Positions 25,817 through 34,924 of a stretch of DNA of 64,000 nucleotides are shown here, in pieces (position 1 is the stretch's first letter; the number at the start of each line of letters is the position of its first letter). The stretch is from contig JAFUWV010000008.1 of the NCBI GenBank assembly GCA_017477325.1, forward strand, positions 1 to 64,000, in the 5' to 3' direction. The DNA comes from Paludibacteraceae bacterium (GTDB lineage Bacteria; Bacteroidota; Bacteroidia; Bacteroidales; Paludibacteraceae). The position numbers and the translations under genes were made by a program. The notes under the pieces were generated by a model. That model saw only the letters and a program-made list of their open reading frames with translations, did no database searches and was not told where the DNA came from.

Positions 25817-27298
25817 TCAGAGAATGCTCTTAACGGTTTCGAGCATGCCTTTGGTTTGGATGTCTTTGAGGAAAGCCTCAACCATGTCGGTGAGTCCGGG
25901 GATGTTGTTGAGGTCTTGTTTTGACTCTTTCCAAATAATGTCGGTTGCGCCAAGCACACCCTCTGCTACTTTGCGGATGTCGCCTGTAGCCCAGAGTTGT
26001 GTCAGGATGTCCATAATCTCCTGTGCATCGTTAGGCTGGATGGGTGCACCGTCTTCGCGCACGCCGCCTTTGTAGTAGGTGATGATGGCAGCAAGACCGA
26101 GAACCAAGCCCTTAGGCAGACAGCCTTTGCGCTCGAGATAGGTCTTCAGACCCGGCAGGTCGCGAGTCTCGAATTTGGGGAAGGAGTTGAGCATGATGCT
26201 GGTAACCTGATGGTCAACATAGGGGTTGTTGAAGCGCTCAAGTACGCTCTCGCCATAAGCACGGAGTTCGTCCTTAGGCAGGTTGAGAGTCTCAAGCAGT
26301 TCGTCGAACATCACCTTGTGGATATATTTGCCAAGAACCTCATGGTTGCAAGCGTCGCGAACGATGTTGACGCCGCTGAGGTAGGTAACAGGTGAGAGCA
26401 CGGTGTGAGGACCGTTGAGAAGAGTGACTTTTCTCTCGTGATAAGGCTTCTCAGACTCTGCAATAAGCACGTTCAGACCTGCTTTGTTGGCGGGGAACTC
26501 AGCCTCGAGTTCGGCGATGGACATATTCTCAGGTTTCTCGATAACCCAGAGGTGGAAGATCTCGGCTTGCACTACGAGGTTGTCGGCATAACCGATTTTC
26601 TCCTGAATCTGAGCTATATCTTTGCGAGGGAAGCCGGGTACAATGCGGTCAACCAAAGTGGCGCAAACATAGTTGTATTTCTCGAACCACTCTTTGAAAC
26701 CTGCATAGTCAGCTCCGAAGTCGTCTTTCCATAGTTCTATGTATTTGCGGATGCAGTCTTTGAGATGGTGTCCGTTGAGGAAGATGAGTTCGCATGGCAT
26801 GAAGATGAGACCTTTTTTGGGGTCACCGCAGAAAGTCTTGTAGCGGCGGAAGAGCAGTTGCACCAGTTTGCCGGGATATGAAGATGCAGGAGCATCGGTG
26901 AACTTGCATGCGGGGTCAAAGGTGATGCCGGCCTCGGTGGTGTTGGAGATGACGAAGCGAATCTCGGGTTGGTCAGCCAAAGCCATGAAGGCAGCATTCT
27001 GGCTGTACGGATTGAGCGCACGTGAGATGACATCAATACGCTCAAGCGAGTTGACAGCCTCACCTTTCAGGCGACCTTGCAGATTGACGTGATAGAGGCA
27101 GTCTTGTCCATTGAGCCAATCAACCATACCTTTGTCGATAGGTTGAACAACGGCAACGGAGCCGTTGAAGTTGGTTTTCTGGTTCATGTTCCATACTATC
27201 CAGTCGATAAATGCGCGGAGGAAGTTGCCTTCGCCGAATTGGATAATGCGCTCCGGAGCCTGGCTCTTAGGCGCTGTAAGTTTGTTTAATGCTTTCAT
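25817..27298 (-). CDS. uxaB: Tagaturonate reductase
   Basis: This 493-residue NAD-dependent enzyme of the mannitol dehydrogenase/polyol reductase family reduces D-tagaturonate to D-altronate. The N-terminal IIQFGEGNFLRAFIDWIV is the UxaB/UxuB-type nucleotide-binding start. The C-terminal domain has CNHEVLGKYIHKVMFDEL and the catalytic-region segments NPYVDHQV and LNGPHTVLSPVTYL. Downstream lies uxaA, acting on its product. uxaC, the isomerase that makes tagaturonate, is not in the window. A TAACTTTG box lies at 27377-27370 on the minus strand, about 72 bases upstream; no clear -33 partner was found. Confidence 0.94.
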   Translation of the reverse strand: MKALNKLTAPKSQAPERIIQFGEGNFLRAFIDWIVWNMNQKTNFNGSVAVVQPIDKGMVDWLNGQDCLYHVNLQGRLKGEAVNSLERIDVISRALNPYSQNAAFMALADQPEIRFVISNTTEAGITFDPACKFTDAPASSYPGKLVQLLFRRYKTFCGDPKKGLIFMPCELIFLNGHHLKDCIRKYIELWKDDFGADYAGFKEWFEKYNYVCATLVDRIVPGFPRKDIAQIQEKIGYADNLVVQAEIFHLWVIEKPENMSIAELEAEFPANKAGLNVLIAESEKPYHERKVTLLNGPHTVLSPVTYLSGVNIVRDACNHEVLGKYIHKVMFDELLETLNLPKDELRAYGESVLERFNNPYVDHQVTSIMLNSFPKFETRDLPGLKTYLERKGCLPKGLVLGLAAIITYYKGGVREDGAPIQPNDAQEIMDILTQLWATGDIRKVAEGVLGATDIIWKESKQDLNNIPGLTDMVEAFLKDIQTKGMLETVKSIL

Positions 27299-27459
27299 TG
27301 TATGTTGTTTTATGTTGAATCTCTTCGCTATTGGACCGCTTCGCTGTTGGATGATTGGTTATCCGATTGCAAAGTTACTGGATTTTGCGCAGTTGCTTAA
27401 GTATAAACTGACAAAAAGTGTGGATTTTTAGTTGAGAGTTTATAGTTTAAAGCGGGGAG

Positions 27460-29001
27460 TTATTTCTTTGGTTCGAGAGTGATAAGCGGCACAAGCATTT
27501 CTTCCAGAGAGATGCCTCCATGCTGGAATGTGTCGCGATAGTACTGCGCATAGTAGTTGAAGTTGTTGGGGTAGCCGAAGAAATCGCTTCCTGTGCAATA
27601 GACGTAAGTGCTTGACACGTTGGGCGTAGGCAGCCCGAACTGCTTGGGATTATCCATAGTGAACACGTCTTTGGACTTGCATGAGAGCGACTTACCAACT
27701 TTGTAGCGGAGATTGGTATTGGTGTTTTTGTCACCTATGATAAGTACCGGATCTTGTACTCTGATAGTGCCGTGGTCGGTAGTGAGTATGACTTTGTATC
27801 CCAGTTCTGCCATTCGCTGGAAGAGGCGCAGTGTGGGTGAGTGCCGGAACCAACTCAGAGTAAGTGAACGGTAGGCAGCCTCATCGGAGGCAAGTTCGCG
27901 CATCATCTTGCTTTCGGTGCGAGAGTGGGATAACATATCGATGAAGTTGATAACCACCACGTTCAGAGGGGACTGGAAACCTTTCATCTTCTGTATGACG
28001 CGTTCGCAGAAATCGCTTTCGTTGATTTTGTTATAGGTGTACTGATAGCGTTTGCGATAGCGGTCGAGTTGTGTTTGGATAAGTTCCTTCTCGCTGAGGT
28101 TTTTGCCCTCTTCGTCTTCTTCCTCAACCCAATATTGAGGAAACATCTCCTGTATCTGAAGCGGCATGAGTCCGGAGAAGATGGCATTGCGGGCATACTG
28201 AGTGGCAGTAGGGAGAATGGAGCAATGCATGCGGTCGTCGGTTACGGTGAAGAACTCGGAGAGCAGGGGTTGAATGGTTTTCCACTGGTCGTAACGGAAA
28301 TTGTCGATGACAACAAAGAACAGTTTCTCCCCGTTGTCGAGCATGGGGAAGAGTTTGGTCTTGAATATGTCGGGAGAGAGAAGGGGGCGCTGTTGCGGGT
28401 TTTGAAACCACAGCGGATAGTTTCTTGCTATGAACTTGGCAAAGGCGGCATTGGCTTCAGCACGTTGCATGGTGAGCATCTCTTTCATGCCGGAGTTGGC
28501 ACTCTGAAGTTCCAAGTCCCAATGGACGAGAGTGCGGTGTATAGCCATCCACTCGTCAAGAGTAGAGGCGGTGTTGATCATGTAGCTGATGTCGGAGAAT
28601 TCCTGACGGTAGCCTGAGTCGGTATGTTCCTGCACTATCTCGCGTTGGTGAATATGCTTTTTAAGTGTCAGCAGAATCTGGCTTGGATTGACAGGCTTGA
28701 TAAGGTAGTCGGCTATTTTCTCACCGATAGCCATATCCATGATGTTTTCTTCCTCCGACTTGGTAATCATGACAACAGGCAGTGCAGGTTGGGCACTTTT
28801 TATCTCTGTCAGTGTCTCAAGCCCTGACAGACCCGGCATGTTCTCATCAAGGAAAACGATGTCGAACTGCTGTTCGTGGCAGAGGTCGATGGCATCGTTG
28901 CCATTGTTGGCGGTTACTACTTCATAGCCTTTCTCCTGGAGAAAGATGATATATGGCCGGAGGAGATCTATCTCGTCGTCAGCCCAGAGTACTTTGTTCA
29001 T
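27460..29001 (-). CDS. porX: T9SS response regulator with PglZ domain
   Basis: The 513-residue protein starts with a CheY-like receiver: DDE (8-10), phospho-acceptor Asp52 in FLDENMPG, and Lys in YLIKPVNP. A helical linker (about 120-200) is followed by a PglZ/alkaline-phosphatase-like domain, with FFVVIDNFRYDQW, ILPTATQYARNAIF, INFIDMLSHSR and the metal-site TTDHGT. This is the exact plan of PorX, which controls and physically assists the type IX secretion system. No sensor kinase (PorY) gene is adjacent. Its presence supports the reading of several exported proteins here as T9SS cargo. Confidence 0.93.
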   Translation of the reverse strand: MNKVLWADDEIDLLRPYIIFLQEKGYEVVTANNGNDAIDLCHEQQFDIVFLDENMPGLSGLETLTEIKSAQPALPVVMITKSEEENIMDMAIGEKIADYLIKPVNPSQILLTLKKHIHQREIVQEHTDSGYRQEFSDISYMINTASTLDEWMAIHRTLVHWDLELQSANSGMKEMLTMQRAEANAAFAKFIARNYPLWFQNPQQRPLLSPDIFKTKLFPMLDNGEKLFFVVIDNFRYDQWKTIQPLLSEFFTVTDDRMHCSILPTATQYARNAIFSGLMPLQIQEMFPQYWVEEEDEEGKNLSEKELIQTQLDRYRKRYQYTYNKINESDFCERVIQKMKGFQSPLNVVVINFIDMLSHSRTESKMMRELASDEAAYRSLTLSWFRHSPTLRLFQRMAELGYKVILTTDHGTIRVQDPVLIIGDKNTNTNLRYKVGKSLSCKSKDVFTMDNPKQFGLPTPNVSSTYVYCTGSDFFGYPNNFNYYAQYYRDTFQHGGISLEEMLVPLITLEPKK

Positions 29002-29061
29002 ATGCGGGATAGTTGGTAAAAGTGAAATGTTGGTAAAAACACTGCAATAATCATTCCAAAG

Positions 29062-30102
29062 CTACTGGTAAGTCTTGCTGTATGCGCGCCATTTGTCGAT
29101 GAGCGCTGCGAAGTCGGGTGCCCAGGGTGAATCGAAGAACATACGCTCACCGGTGCGCGGATGTGTGAATCCGAGAGTCTTGGCATGCAGAGCCTGACGT
29201 GGGCAGAGGTCGAAACAATTGCGTATGTACTGTTTGTATTTCTGCGTAGGGAGTCCTTTCAGTATCTCCGTGCCTCCATATTTCTCATCGGCAAAAAGCG
29301 GATGACCGATGTGGCGCATGTGTACGCGAATCTGGTGTGTACGTCCTGTCTCAAGCCTGCATTCAACGAGTGTAACATAAGGAAACTGCTCGAGTACGTG
29401 CCAGTGGGTGACTGCTTCTTTGGCAAGCGGGTTGTCCTCCGTATTCCAGACACGATATATTGTTCTGTCGCGGTTGTCACGACCGAGAGCTCCTTCGATA
29501 GTGCCGCTCTGCTCGGTGAAAGTGCCCCACACGAGTGCGTTGTATGTGCGCTGGGTTGTATGCAGGAAGAACTGGTTGGCAAGGTGCGCCTTTGCCTCGG
29601 GTGTCTTGGCGATGAGGAGCAGTCCGCTGGTGTCTTTGTCGATGCGGTGGACAAGACCTATATCCGAATTGTTGGCATCGAAGTTGGGATTGTCACGGAA
29701 ATACCATGCGAGTGCGTTCAAGAGAGTGCCTGTCCAGTTGCCGTGACCGGGATGAACGACCAGCCCCGCCTGTTTGTTGACAACCATCAGGTCATCATCT
29801 TCATACACTATGTCAAGCGGAATATCTTCAGGCAGGATAGTGTAGTCGCGTGGCTCATGGTCAAGCAAGACTTGCAGTACATCGCCGGGTTTGGCTTTGT
29901 AGTTGCTGCTGACGGGTTTGCCGTTGGCCCATACATTACCAGCCTCGGCAGCCAGTTGAATGCGGTTGCGCGATGTGCCTGCCATGTGCTCAGTCAGATA
30001 TTTGTCCACACGAAGCGGAGTCTGACCTTTGTCCACGACACAACGGAATCGCTCGAACACGAACTCCGAGTCTAATACATCATATTGCTCGTCACTGCTC
30101 AA
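29062..30102 (-). CDS. rluD: 23S rRNA pseudouridine synthase, RluD/RluA family
   Basis: This 346-residue RluA-type synthase isomerises uridines of 23S rRNA. An N-terminal S4 RNA-binding domain (GQTPLRVDKYLTEHMAG, IQLAAEAGNVWANGKPV) precedes the catalytic domain. The catalytic motif is VHRIDKDTSGLLL, in which the Asp of HRID is the nucleophile. The segments LVVHPGHGNWTGTL and GRTHQIRVHMRHIGHPL complete the signature. It is encoded 31 bases after the PASTA gene on the same strand, a pairing common in Bacteroidales. Confidence 0.92.
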   Translation of the reverse strand: MSSDEQYDVLDSEFVFERFRCVVDKGQTPLRVDKYLTEHMAGTSRNRIQLAAEAGNVWANGKPVSSNYKAKPGDVLQVLLDHEPRDYTILPEDIPLDIVYEDDDLMVVNKQAGLVVHPGHGNWTGTLLNALAWYFRDNPNFDANNSDIGLVHRIDKDTSGLLLIAKTPEAKAHLANQFFLHTTQRTYNALVWGTFTEQSGTIEGALGRDNRDRTIYRVWNTEDNPLAKEAVTHWHVLEQFPYVTLVECRLETGRTHQIRVHMRHIGHPLFADEKYGGTEILKGLPTQKYKQYIRNCFDLCPRQALHAKTLGFTHPRTGERMFFDSPWAPDFAALIDKWRAYSKTYQ

Positions 30103-30133
30103 GGGGCGATGATTGTTTTTAAGGTGTCTACTA

Positions 30134-30958
30134 TCAGAAGAACTCTTCTTCCTCGGATACGGTGTTGTCCGGTTTCTTTTCGGGGTCGGTAGAGAGATAT
30201 AGGTCGATATGTGAGCCCTCCATCAGCCATTGTCCGCCTTTGGGTTTCTGGTCATAGACGTAGAATGTCTGTGTTTCCTCTTCCTCGGCGTTGGGTTGTT
30301 CGTCATAGTTGACGGCACCGACTATAAGTTTCTGTGCGAGCAGAGTGGCACGTGCTCCTGCAAGAGTTTTGCCTTGCAGGTCCGGCACGAAGGTCTCAGC
30401 GGAGCCTCTGCCTTGTCCTACTACCAGAGTGACTCCCGTACCTTCCTGCAATCTGGTTCCTGCCTCGACGGACTCGCCGGCAGCTCTGACATCAAGCACA
30501 AGGTCGCGATATTCAGACGGCTCATAGCGAATATTTTCCACCTTGAGGCCCATAGCGTTGAGGGTGGCTTCAGCCTGACGATAGCTGACATCGTGCAGTT
30601 CGGGCAGGGGTACCATACGGTGCGAGCGCGCATTCATAATCACGTACACTGTTCTGCCCGGTTTGACATTGGCCTCTGCAGGCGGGTTCTGCTCGACGAT
30701 GGTTCCCAGAGGCACTTTCTTTGAGTATGTGGAGTCGATAATTTCCATTTTCAGACCTTGCTGAGAGAGTGTCAGCTGGGCTTCTTCCACATACATGCCG
30801 CAGATTTGCGGTACACGGGTCTCCACTCCGTGACGTGTGTAACTCTTGAGCCAGAAGAAGACTACTGCAAAGATGATGAGTCCTGCAATAACAGCTGCAA
30901 GCAGTGTGTAAAGGACAAAGGCTGTATTCGAGTTCTTGAGAAAATTCTTCATGTTCAT
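30134..30958 (-). CDS. Membrane-anchored PASTA-domain protein
   Basis: This is a 274-residue protein with a short cytoplasmic start, one transmembrane helix (YTLLAAVIAGLIIFAVVFFWL) and three PASTA domains outside: VPQICGMYVEEAQLTLSQQGL, the VPLPELHDVSYRQAEATLNAMG unit (shortened here to its key part), and VPDLQGKTLAGARATLLAQ. PASTA domains bind cell-wall fragments or serve as spacers; no kinase or penicillin-binding domain is attached. The C-terminus is acidic. The start at 30958 (or 30952) is decided by the promoter: a TTG further up at 31006 would lie upstream of the -7 box. It heads a unit with rluD. Confidence 0.88.
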   Translation of the reverse strand: MNMKNFLKNSNTAFVLYTLLAAVIAGLIIFAVVFFWLKSYTRHGVETRVPQICGMYVEEAQLTLSQQGLKMEIIDSTYSKKVPLGTIVEQNPPAEANVKPGRTVYVIMNARSHRMVPLPELHDVSYRQAEATLNAMGLKVENIRYEPSEYRDLVLDVRAAGESVEAGTRLQEGTGVTLVVGQGRGSAETFVPDLQGKTLAGARATLLAQKLIVGAVNYDEQPNAEEEETQTFYVYDQKPKGGQWLMEGSHIDLYLSTDPEKKPDNTVSEEEEFF

Positions 30959-30984
30959 AGCATACAATATATAAATATGCTTGC

Positions 30985-31015
30985 AAATATAGTGCAAGTT
31001 TTTCAAATGAGCAAA
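30985..31015 (-). promoter_or_regulatory. Promoter for the PASTA-rluD unit
   Basis: On the minus strand TTTG (31015-31012) and TATATTTG (30992-30985) are exactly 19 bases apart. The predicted transcription start falls about 15-20 bases before the ATG at 30958, which rules out a longer protein. Confidence 0.85.
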
Positions 31016-31024
31016 TCTAATTGT

Positions 31025-31183
31025 TCAATCCTGACTCTTTTTCTCACACTTGTCGATGAGCGGACAGTCTTTGCAGCCCTCTGCACTGCGGCAATCCTGC
31101 GGCCTTGTCAGCCGGCGATAAGTCAGCCAGGCACTCACCAGCACTGCCGCTGCCACTATGATATAAACAATAACGGTTTGCAT
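31025..31183 (-). CDS. FeoB-associated Cys-rich membrane protein
   Basis: This 52-residue gene begins MQTVIVYIIVAAAVLVSAWL, a single transmembrane helix. A basic segment (TYRRLTRPQ) and a Cys cluster, CRSAEGCKDCPLIDKC, follow. Small proteins with one helix and a C-x5-C-x2-C-x5-C type tail are regularly encoded directly after feoB in Bacteroidetes and Firmicutes, and are thought to help Fe(II) uptake or assemble with FeoB. Here it lies 36 bases after the feoAB stop on the same strand. The start ATG at 31183 is the only sensible one. Confidence 0.85.
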   Translation of the reverse strand: MQTVIVYIIVAAAVLVSAWLTYRRLTRPQDCRSAEGCKDCPLIDKCEKKSQD

Positions 31184-31219
31184 GTTACGCTGAGGGCTAA
31201 AGTGATAACTGTGAAGGGG

Positions 31220-33610
31220 TCAGAACAGACTTGCTATCTGATAGAAAGCGAAACTGACGAGCCATGCCAGCATAGTGTTGTAGATTGCACTGAACCACAT
31301 CCAGCCTTTGCCTATCTCCTGACGAATGGTTGCCAAGGTGGAGATACAAGGGAAATAAAGCAGGATAAACAGCATCATAGCATAGGCGGCTATAGGTGAA
31401 TATACCTGTCTGCCGTCGGCATCTCTTACACTTTGCAGTTTGACAGCCATTGACTGCTCCTGGTTGTCGTCGGTATCTTCTACTCCGTACAGCACTGCCA
31501 TCGATGATGCTATCACCTCCTTGGCGCTGGCTCCCGCTATCAGACTGACACCTGCGCGCCACTCCATACCAAGCGGGCGGAATGCGGGCTCTATGGCATG
31601 ACCTATCTTGCCAAGATACGACTGCTCCAGTTGTTCTTTCTTCATACCGCTGTCGCTATTGGATGTTAGACGCGGGAAATAGCCTAATGCCCATATTATG
31701 ACAGAAGCCAGCAGTACTACTGTGCTTACGCGTTTAAGCCACTCGCTGGTCTTGTCCCAAGTGTGTATAGCAGCGTTTCTGAGTGTAGGCACACGGTACG
31801 GTGGCAACTCCATGACGAAAGGGTTGGCTTGCTGCTTGAAGTGCACTTTGCTCAGGAGCAGAGATGTGAGTATGGCAAACACAAGTCCTATCAAATAGAT
31901 GCTGAGCAGTATCAGTGCCTGGTGATGAGGGAAGAAGGCCGCCACAAGCAGCATATACACCGGCAGTCGGGCCGAGCAGGAGATAAATGGCACAGTAAGG
32001 ATGGTGAGAATGCGGTCGCGCGGATTCTCAAGTGTACGCGCTGCAAGCACAGCGGGAACAGAGCAGCCGAAACCTATTATATATGGTATAAACGACTTGC
32101 CGTGCAGCCCCATGCGGTGCATTAGTTTGTCCATAATGAATGCCGCCCGAGCCATATAACCGGTGTCTTCCAATATGGAGATAAAGAGGAAGAGAATGAG
32201 TATCTGCGGCAGAAAGACGAGCACCGCTCCTGCTCCTGCCAGCACTCCGTCAACCAGCAAGTCGGCAAATATACCTGCAGGCAAAACCGAGCGGCACCAC
32301 TCGCCAAGCCAACCGATGCCTGTCTCCAGCCAGTCTTGAGGATAAGCGCCGAGCACAAAGGTCACTTCGAACATGATGAAGAGGAAGCAGAACAAGATGG
32401 GGAATCCCATCCAGCGGTTGGTCAGCACTTTGTCGAGTGCATAGCCGAGTTGCTGTTTCTCTTTCTTCTGTGCAGGCACGAGTGTCTCTGACAGTGCTCC
32501 ACGTATGAATCCGAAGCGAAGGTCGGAGATGACGGAGGTGATGTCTTCGTCATACTCTTTCTCGAAGTTCTTTCTGTATTGCTCAGCCGCTTTGCGTATC
32601 TCGTCGGCATTGCTCAGATGTGCCACCTGTTGCCATACAGTCTGGTCTCCGGCAATGAGTTTGAGTGCCAGATAGCGCGGATGGTAGTGGTTTCTCAGAC
32701 CCTCGGTTTCGTTGAGTAGAATCTTCAGCTGCTCTATGGCAGACTCCATCTCAGAGCCGTAGTTGATGTGAATATGCTTGGTCTCTTTCGCTTTGCCCTC
32801 ATACACTTGCACTATAGCCTCCAGCACATTCTCTATGCCCCAACCTGTACGTGCAATGACAGGTACGACAGGAAAACCGAGCAGTTGTCCGAGTGCCTGA
32901 TGGTCGAGTCTGTCACCCGACTTCTCCAGTTCGTCGTACATATTGAGTGCCATCACCATAGGGTGGTTGCGGTCTATGAGCTGGGTGGTGAGAAGCATGT
33001 TGCGCTCAAGGTTGCCGGCATTGACAATGTTGAGCACAAGGTCGAGGTCGTGGTTGTCGAGAAAGTCGCGCACATAAAGTTCGTCGGGCGAGAACTCTGT
33101 GAGCGAGTATGTGCCCGGCAGGTCAACAAGATTGATGGTGAAACCCCGATGGTGGAAAGTGCCTACTTTGGAGTCCACGGTGACGCCTGAGTAATTACCC
33201 ACTTTCTCGCGCATACCTGTGGCATAATTGAAGAAACTGGTCTTTCCGCAGTTAGGATTACCCACCAAGGCAACGGTTATCTCCTTGCCCAGCTGCTCCA
33301 CCTCCTGTCTGACGTGCTCCTCAAGAGTGCCGTGAAAGTCCTGCGTGAGGTCGGGGTGAGCATCTTTGGAGAGCGACACCACATCGATACGTGCCGCCTC
33401 GGAGTGCCGCAGGCTGACATGTGTGCCCATTATCTCATATTCCACGGGGTCGCGCAGAGGGGCATTCTTGAGCACACTGACTATCTCGCCGCGCACAAAA
33501 CCGAGTTCCAATATGCGATGGCGGAAACCGCCGTGGCCGTGCACTTTCACTATCATACACCGCTCGCCGGTCGGAATTTCTGACAATGTGAGTTGTTTTG
33601 TTTCTTCCAT
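31220..33610 (-). CDS. feoB: Fe(II) transporter, FeoA-FeoB fusion
   Basis: This is a 796-residue inner-membrane iron transporter. Residues 1-80 are a FeoA (SH3-like) domain, LTLSEIPTGERCMIVKV through MGTHVSLRHSEA. The FeoB G-protein domain follows, with GNPNCGKTSFFNYATG (G1), the GVTVDSK switch region, DLPGTYS (G3) and a helical GDI-like region. Two Gate domains come after it (FISCSARLPVYMLL and the second half after SLIAGASAKEVIASS, where the conserved Cys is replaced by Ala-Gly-Ala context). The fusion is typical of Bacteroidales. The -7 promoter box ends only about five bases before the ATG, so the mRNA may be leaderless. The Cys-rich partner gene follows. Confidence 0.95.
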   Translation of the reverse strand: MEETKQLTLSEIPTGERCMIVKVHGHGGFRHRILELGFVRGEIVSVLKNAPLRDPVEYEIMGTHVSLRHSEAARIDVVSLSKDAHPDLTQDFHGTLEEHVRQEVEQLGKEITVALVGNPNCGKTSFFNYATGMREKVGNYSGVTVDSKVGTFHHRGFTINLVDLPGTYSLTEFSPDELYVRDFLDNHDLDLVLNIVNAGNLERNMLLTTQLIDRNHPMVMALNMYDELEKSGDRLDHQALGQLLGFPVVPVIARTGWGIENVLEAIVQVYEGKAKETKHIHINYGSEMESAIEQLKILLNETEGLRNHYHPRYLALKLIAGDQTVWQQVAHLSNADEIRKAAEQYRKNFEKEYDEDITSVISDLRFGFIRGALSETLVPAQKKEKQQLGYALDKVLTNRWMGFPILFCFLFIMFEVTFVLGAYPQDWLETGIGWLGEWCRSVLPAGIFADLLVDGVLAGAGAVLVFLPQILILFLFISILEDTGYMARAAFIMDKLMHRMGLHGKSFIPYIIGFGCSVPAVLAARTLENPRDRILTILTVPFISCSARLPVYMLLVAAFFPHHQALILLSIYLIGLVFAILTSLLLSKVHFKQQANPFVMELPPYRVPTLRNAAIHTWDKTSEWLKRVSTVVLLASVIIWALGYFPRLTSNSDSGMKKEQLEQSYLGKIGHAIEPAFRPLGMEWRAGVSLIAGASAKEVIASSMAVLYGVEDTDDNQEQSMAVKLQSVRDADGRQVYSPIAAYAMMLFILLYFPCISTLATIRQEIGKGWMWFSAIYNTMLAWLVSFAFYQIASLF

Positions 33611-33614
33611 GCTG

Positions 33615-33646
33615 CAAAGTTAGTGTGTTTTTTCGGACGGTGCAAT
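33615..33646 (-). promoter_or_regulatory. Promoter for feoAB, abutting the start codon
   Basis: TAACTTTG (33622-33615) lies five bases upstream of the ATG (33610); ATTG (33646-33643) is 20 bases further up. The -7 box is perfect. No Fur-like site was recognised with confidence. Confidence 0.65.
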
Positions 33647-33669
33647 AACAAGTTGTGGTGATTTTCTGA

Positions 33670-34194
33670 TCAGGAGTAAATCACCATTCCTGCTACCCCG
33701 CATAGTAGTATCAGAAAGATGGGGTTCATGCGGAAAGCGGCTGTGCACACGAACACAGCGGCAAACAGGGCGTAGCTCCAAGCGTCGATGAAGTTCTCTT
33801 TGGTCATCAGCGAGAGTGCTGCTGCGGCAATCAGTCCGATGACGATATATCTGAGTCCTTGCAGCACGGCCGCCACATAGCGGTTGTCTTTCAAGCGGAA
33901 ATATATTCTACAGAGTGTGAGCATGATGATGAGCGAAGGCAGAATGATGGCGAAGGTTGCAACCACTGCTCCGAGCACCGAGCCTCTGCTGGTATAGCCT
34001 ACGTAGGTGGCGGCATTGATGCCAATCGGACCCGGAGTCATCTGCGAAATGGCCACCATGTCGGTGAACTCCTGCGCACTCATCCAGCCGTAGCTGTAAA
34101 TCTCTGACTGTATAAGCGAGAGTATGGCGTAGCCGCCGCCGAAGCCGAACAGACCTATCTTGAAGAACGAAAGAAAGAGTTGCAGATAAATCAT
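33670..34194 (-). CDS. Chromate transporter family protein, second half-size subunit
   Basis: This is a 174-residue single CHR domain. LFLSFFKIGLFGFGGGYAI and the motif ISQMTPGPIGINAATYVGY are the family hallmarks, with five to six membrane segments. Half-size CHR proteins work as pairs in opposite orientation to export chromate, or an unknown natural anion. The gene overlaps the upstream chr gene by four bases (ATGA at 34194-34191), so the two are translationally coupled. The natural substrate in an anaerobe is not known; chromate resistance should not be assumed. Confidence 0.92.
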   Translation of the reverse strand: MIYLQLFLSFFKIGLFGFGGGYAILSLIQSEIYSYGWMSAQEFTDMVAISQMTPGPIGINAATYVGYTSRGSVLGAVVATFAIILPSLIIMLTLCRIYFRLKDNRYVAAVLQGLRYIVIGLIAAAALSLMTKENFIDAWSYALFAAVFVCTAAFRMNPIFLILLCGVAGMVIYS

Positions 34195-34808
34195 CGTCCG
34201 GCCCTCCTTTCTCTCAGGTCACGCAGCAGCACCACCGACAATGCTGCCACTATGGTAATGCAGATGATGAGTATAGGAGACACATCCAGCAGCCATATCA
34301 GCAGAGCTGCTGTTATAGGCACCAAAAGCAATACCCATGATAACAGAATGTGGTAGCGGTCTTTGCTCTTTTGTCTTTCTGTCTCCATCATCCCTGCCGA
34401 CTTCGCCATCTTCAGCAGTGGAGCGGCTATCAATGCCACCACTGCAGGCCGTATCCCCTTGAAGGCAGCTTCCACGAGAGGGTAGTCTTTGAACCGGATG
34501 AAGACGGTGGCAATTAGCAGTATGATGACGAACGAAGGCAGAATACTGCCCAGAGTGGTACACACAACACCTTTCCAACCGCGCATCTTGTAGCCGATGA
34601 AGATAGCAGTGTTCACTGCCATCACACCCGGTGCGGACTGGGCCAGAGCAAGCATATTCAGAAACTCCTCTTCCTCAATCCACTTTTTCTTGTCAACCAC
34701 CTCATCTTTGACAAGCGGTATCATTGCATAACCGCCGCCGAGAGTGAATGCTCCTATCTTCAGAAAAGACGCGAACATCTCCCAATATATCTTTGCTGAC
34801 TGTGCCAT
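34191..34808 (-). CDS. Chromate transporter family protein, first half-size subunit
   Basis: This 205-residue single CHR domain has FLKIGAFTLGGGYAMIPLV near the N-terminus and LAQSAPGVMAVNTAIFIGY as signature, plus further membrane helices. Between helices is a basic loop (ETERQKSKDRYH). The ATG at 34808 (MAQSAKIYWEMF) is chosen because the promoter -7 box lies at 34817-34824, so a reading from 34847 would begin upstream of transcription. It forms a coupled pair with the gene downstream. Confidence 0.92.
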   Translation of the reverse strand: MAQSAKIYWEMFASFLKIGAFTLGGGYAMIPLVKDEVVDKKKWIEEEEFLNMLALAQSAPGVMAVNTAIFIGYKMRGWKGVVCTTLGSILPSFVIILLIATVFIRFKDYPLVEAAFKGIRPAVVALIAAPLLKMAKSAGMMETERQKSKDRYHILLSWVLLLVPITAALLIWLLDVSPILIICITIVAALSVVLLRDLRERRAGR

Positions 34809-34816
34809 ACTGACTG

Positions 34817-34848
34817 CAAAGGTACTGCTAATATTCGGATTGCACAAA
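34817..34848 (-). promoter_or_regulatory. Promoter for the chromate-transporter pair
   Basis: On the minus strand TTTG (34848-34845) and TACCTTTG (34824-34817) are 20 bases apart. The -7 box ends eight bases before the ATG, so the leader is extremely short. Confidence 0.75.
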
Positions 34849-34865
34849 AATATACGCGACTTTCG

Positions 34866-34897
34866 TTTGTGTAATTGAAAAAGTTGCCGTACCTTTG
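34866..34897 (+). promoter_or_regulatory. Promoter for the B12-riboswitch operon
   Basis: TTTG at 34866-34869 and TACCTTTG at 34890-34897 are 20 bases apart. It is divergent from, and 17 bases away from, the chromate-transporter promoter, and starts the transcript that carries the riboswitch. Confidence 0.8.
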
Positions 34898-34924
34898 CAG
34901 CGCAATTCGGAGTGAATTGTGCTG

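Noticed and set aside
31004..31006. TTG start for a longer PASTA protein
   Set aside because: It would begin upstream of the promoter -7 box at 30985-30992, so it cannot be on that transcript.
33670..34808. Chromate resistance determinant acquired by transfer
   Set aside because: Paired half-size CHR genes are ordinary in anaerobic Bacteroidales, composition matches neighbours, and no mobile element is near.
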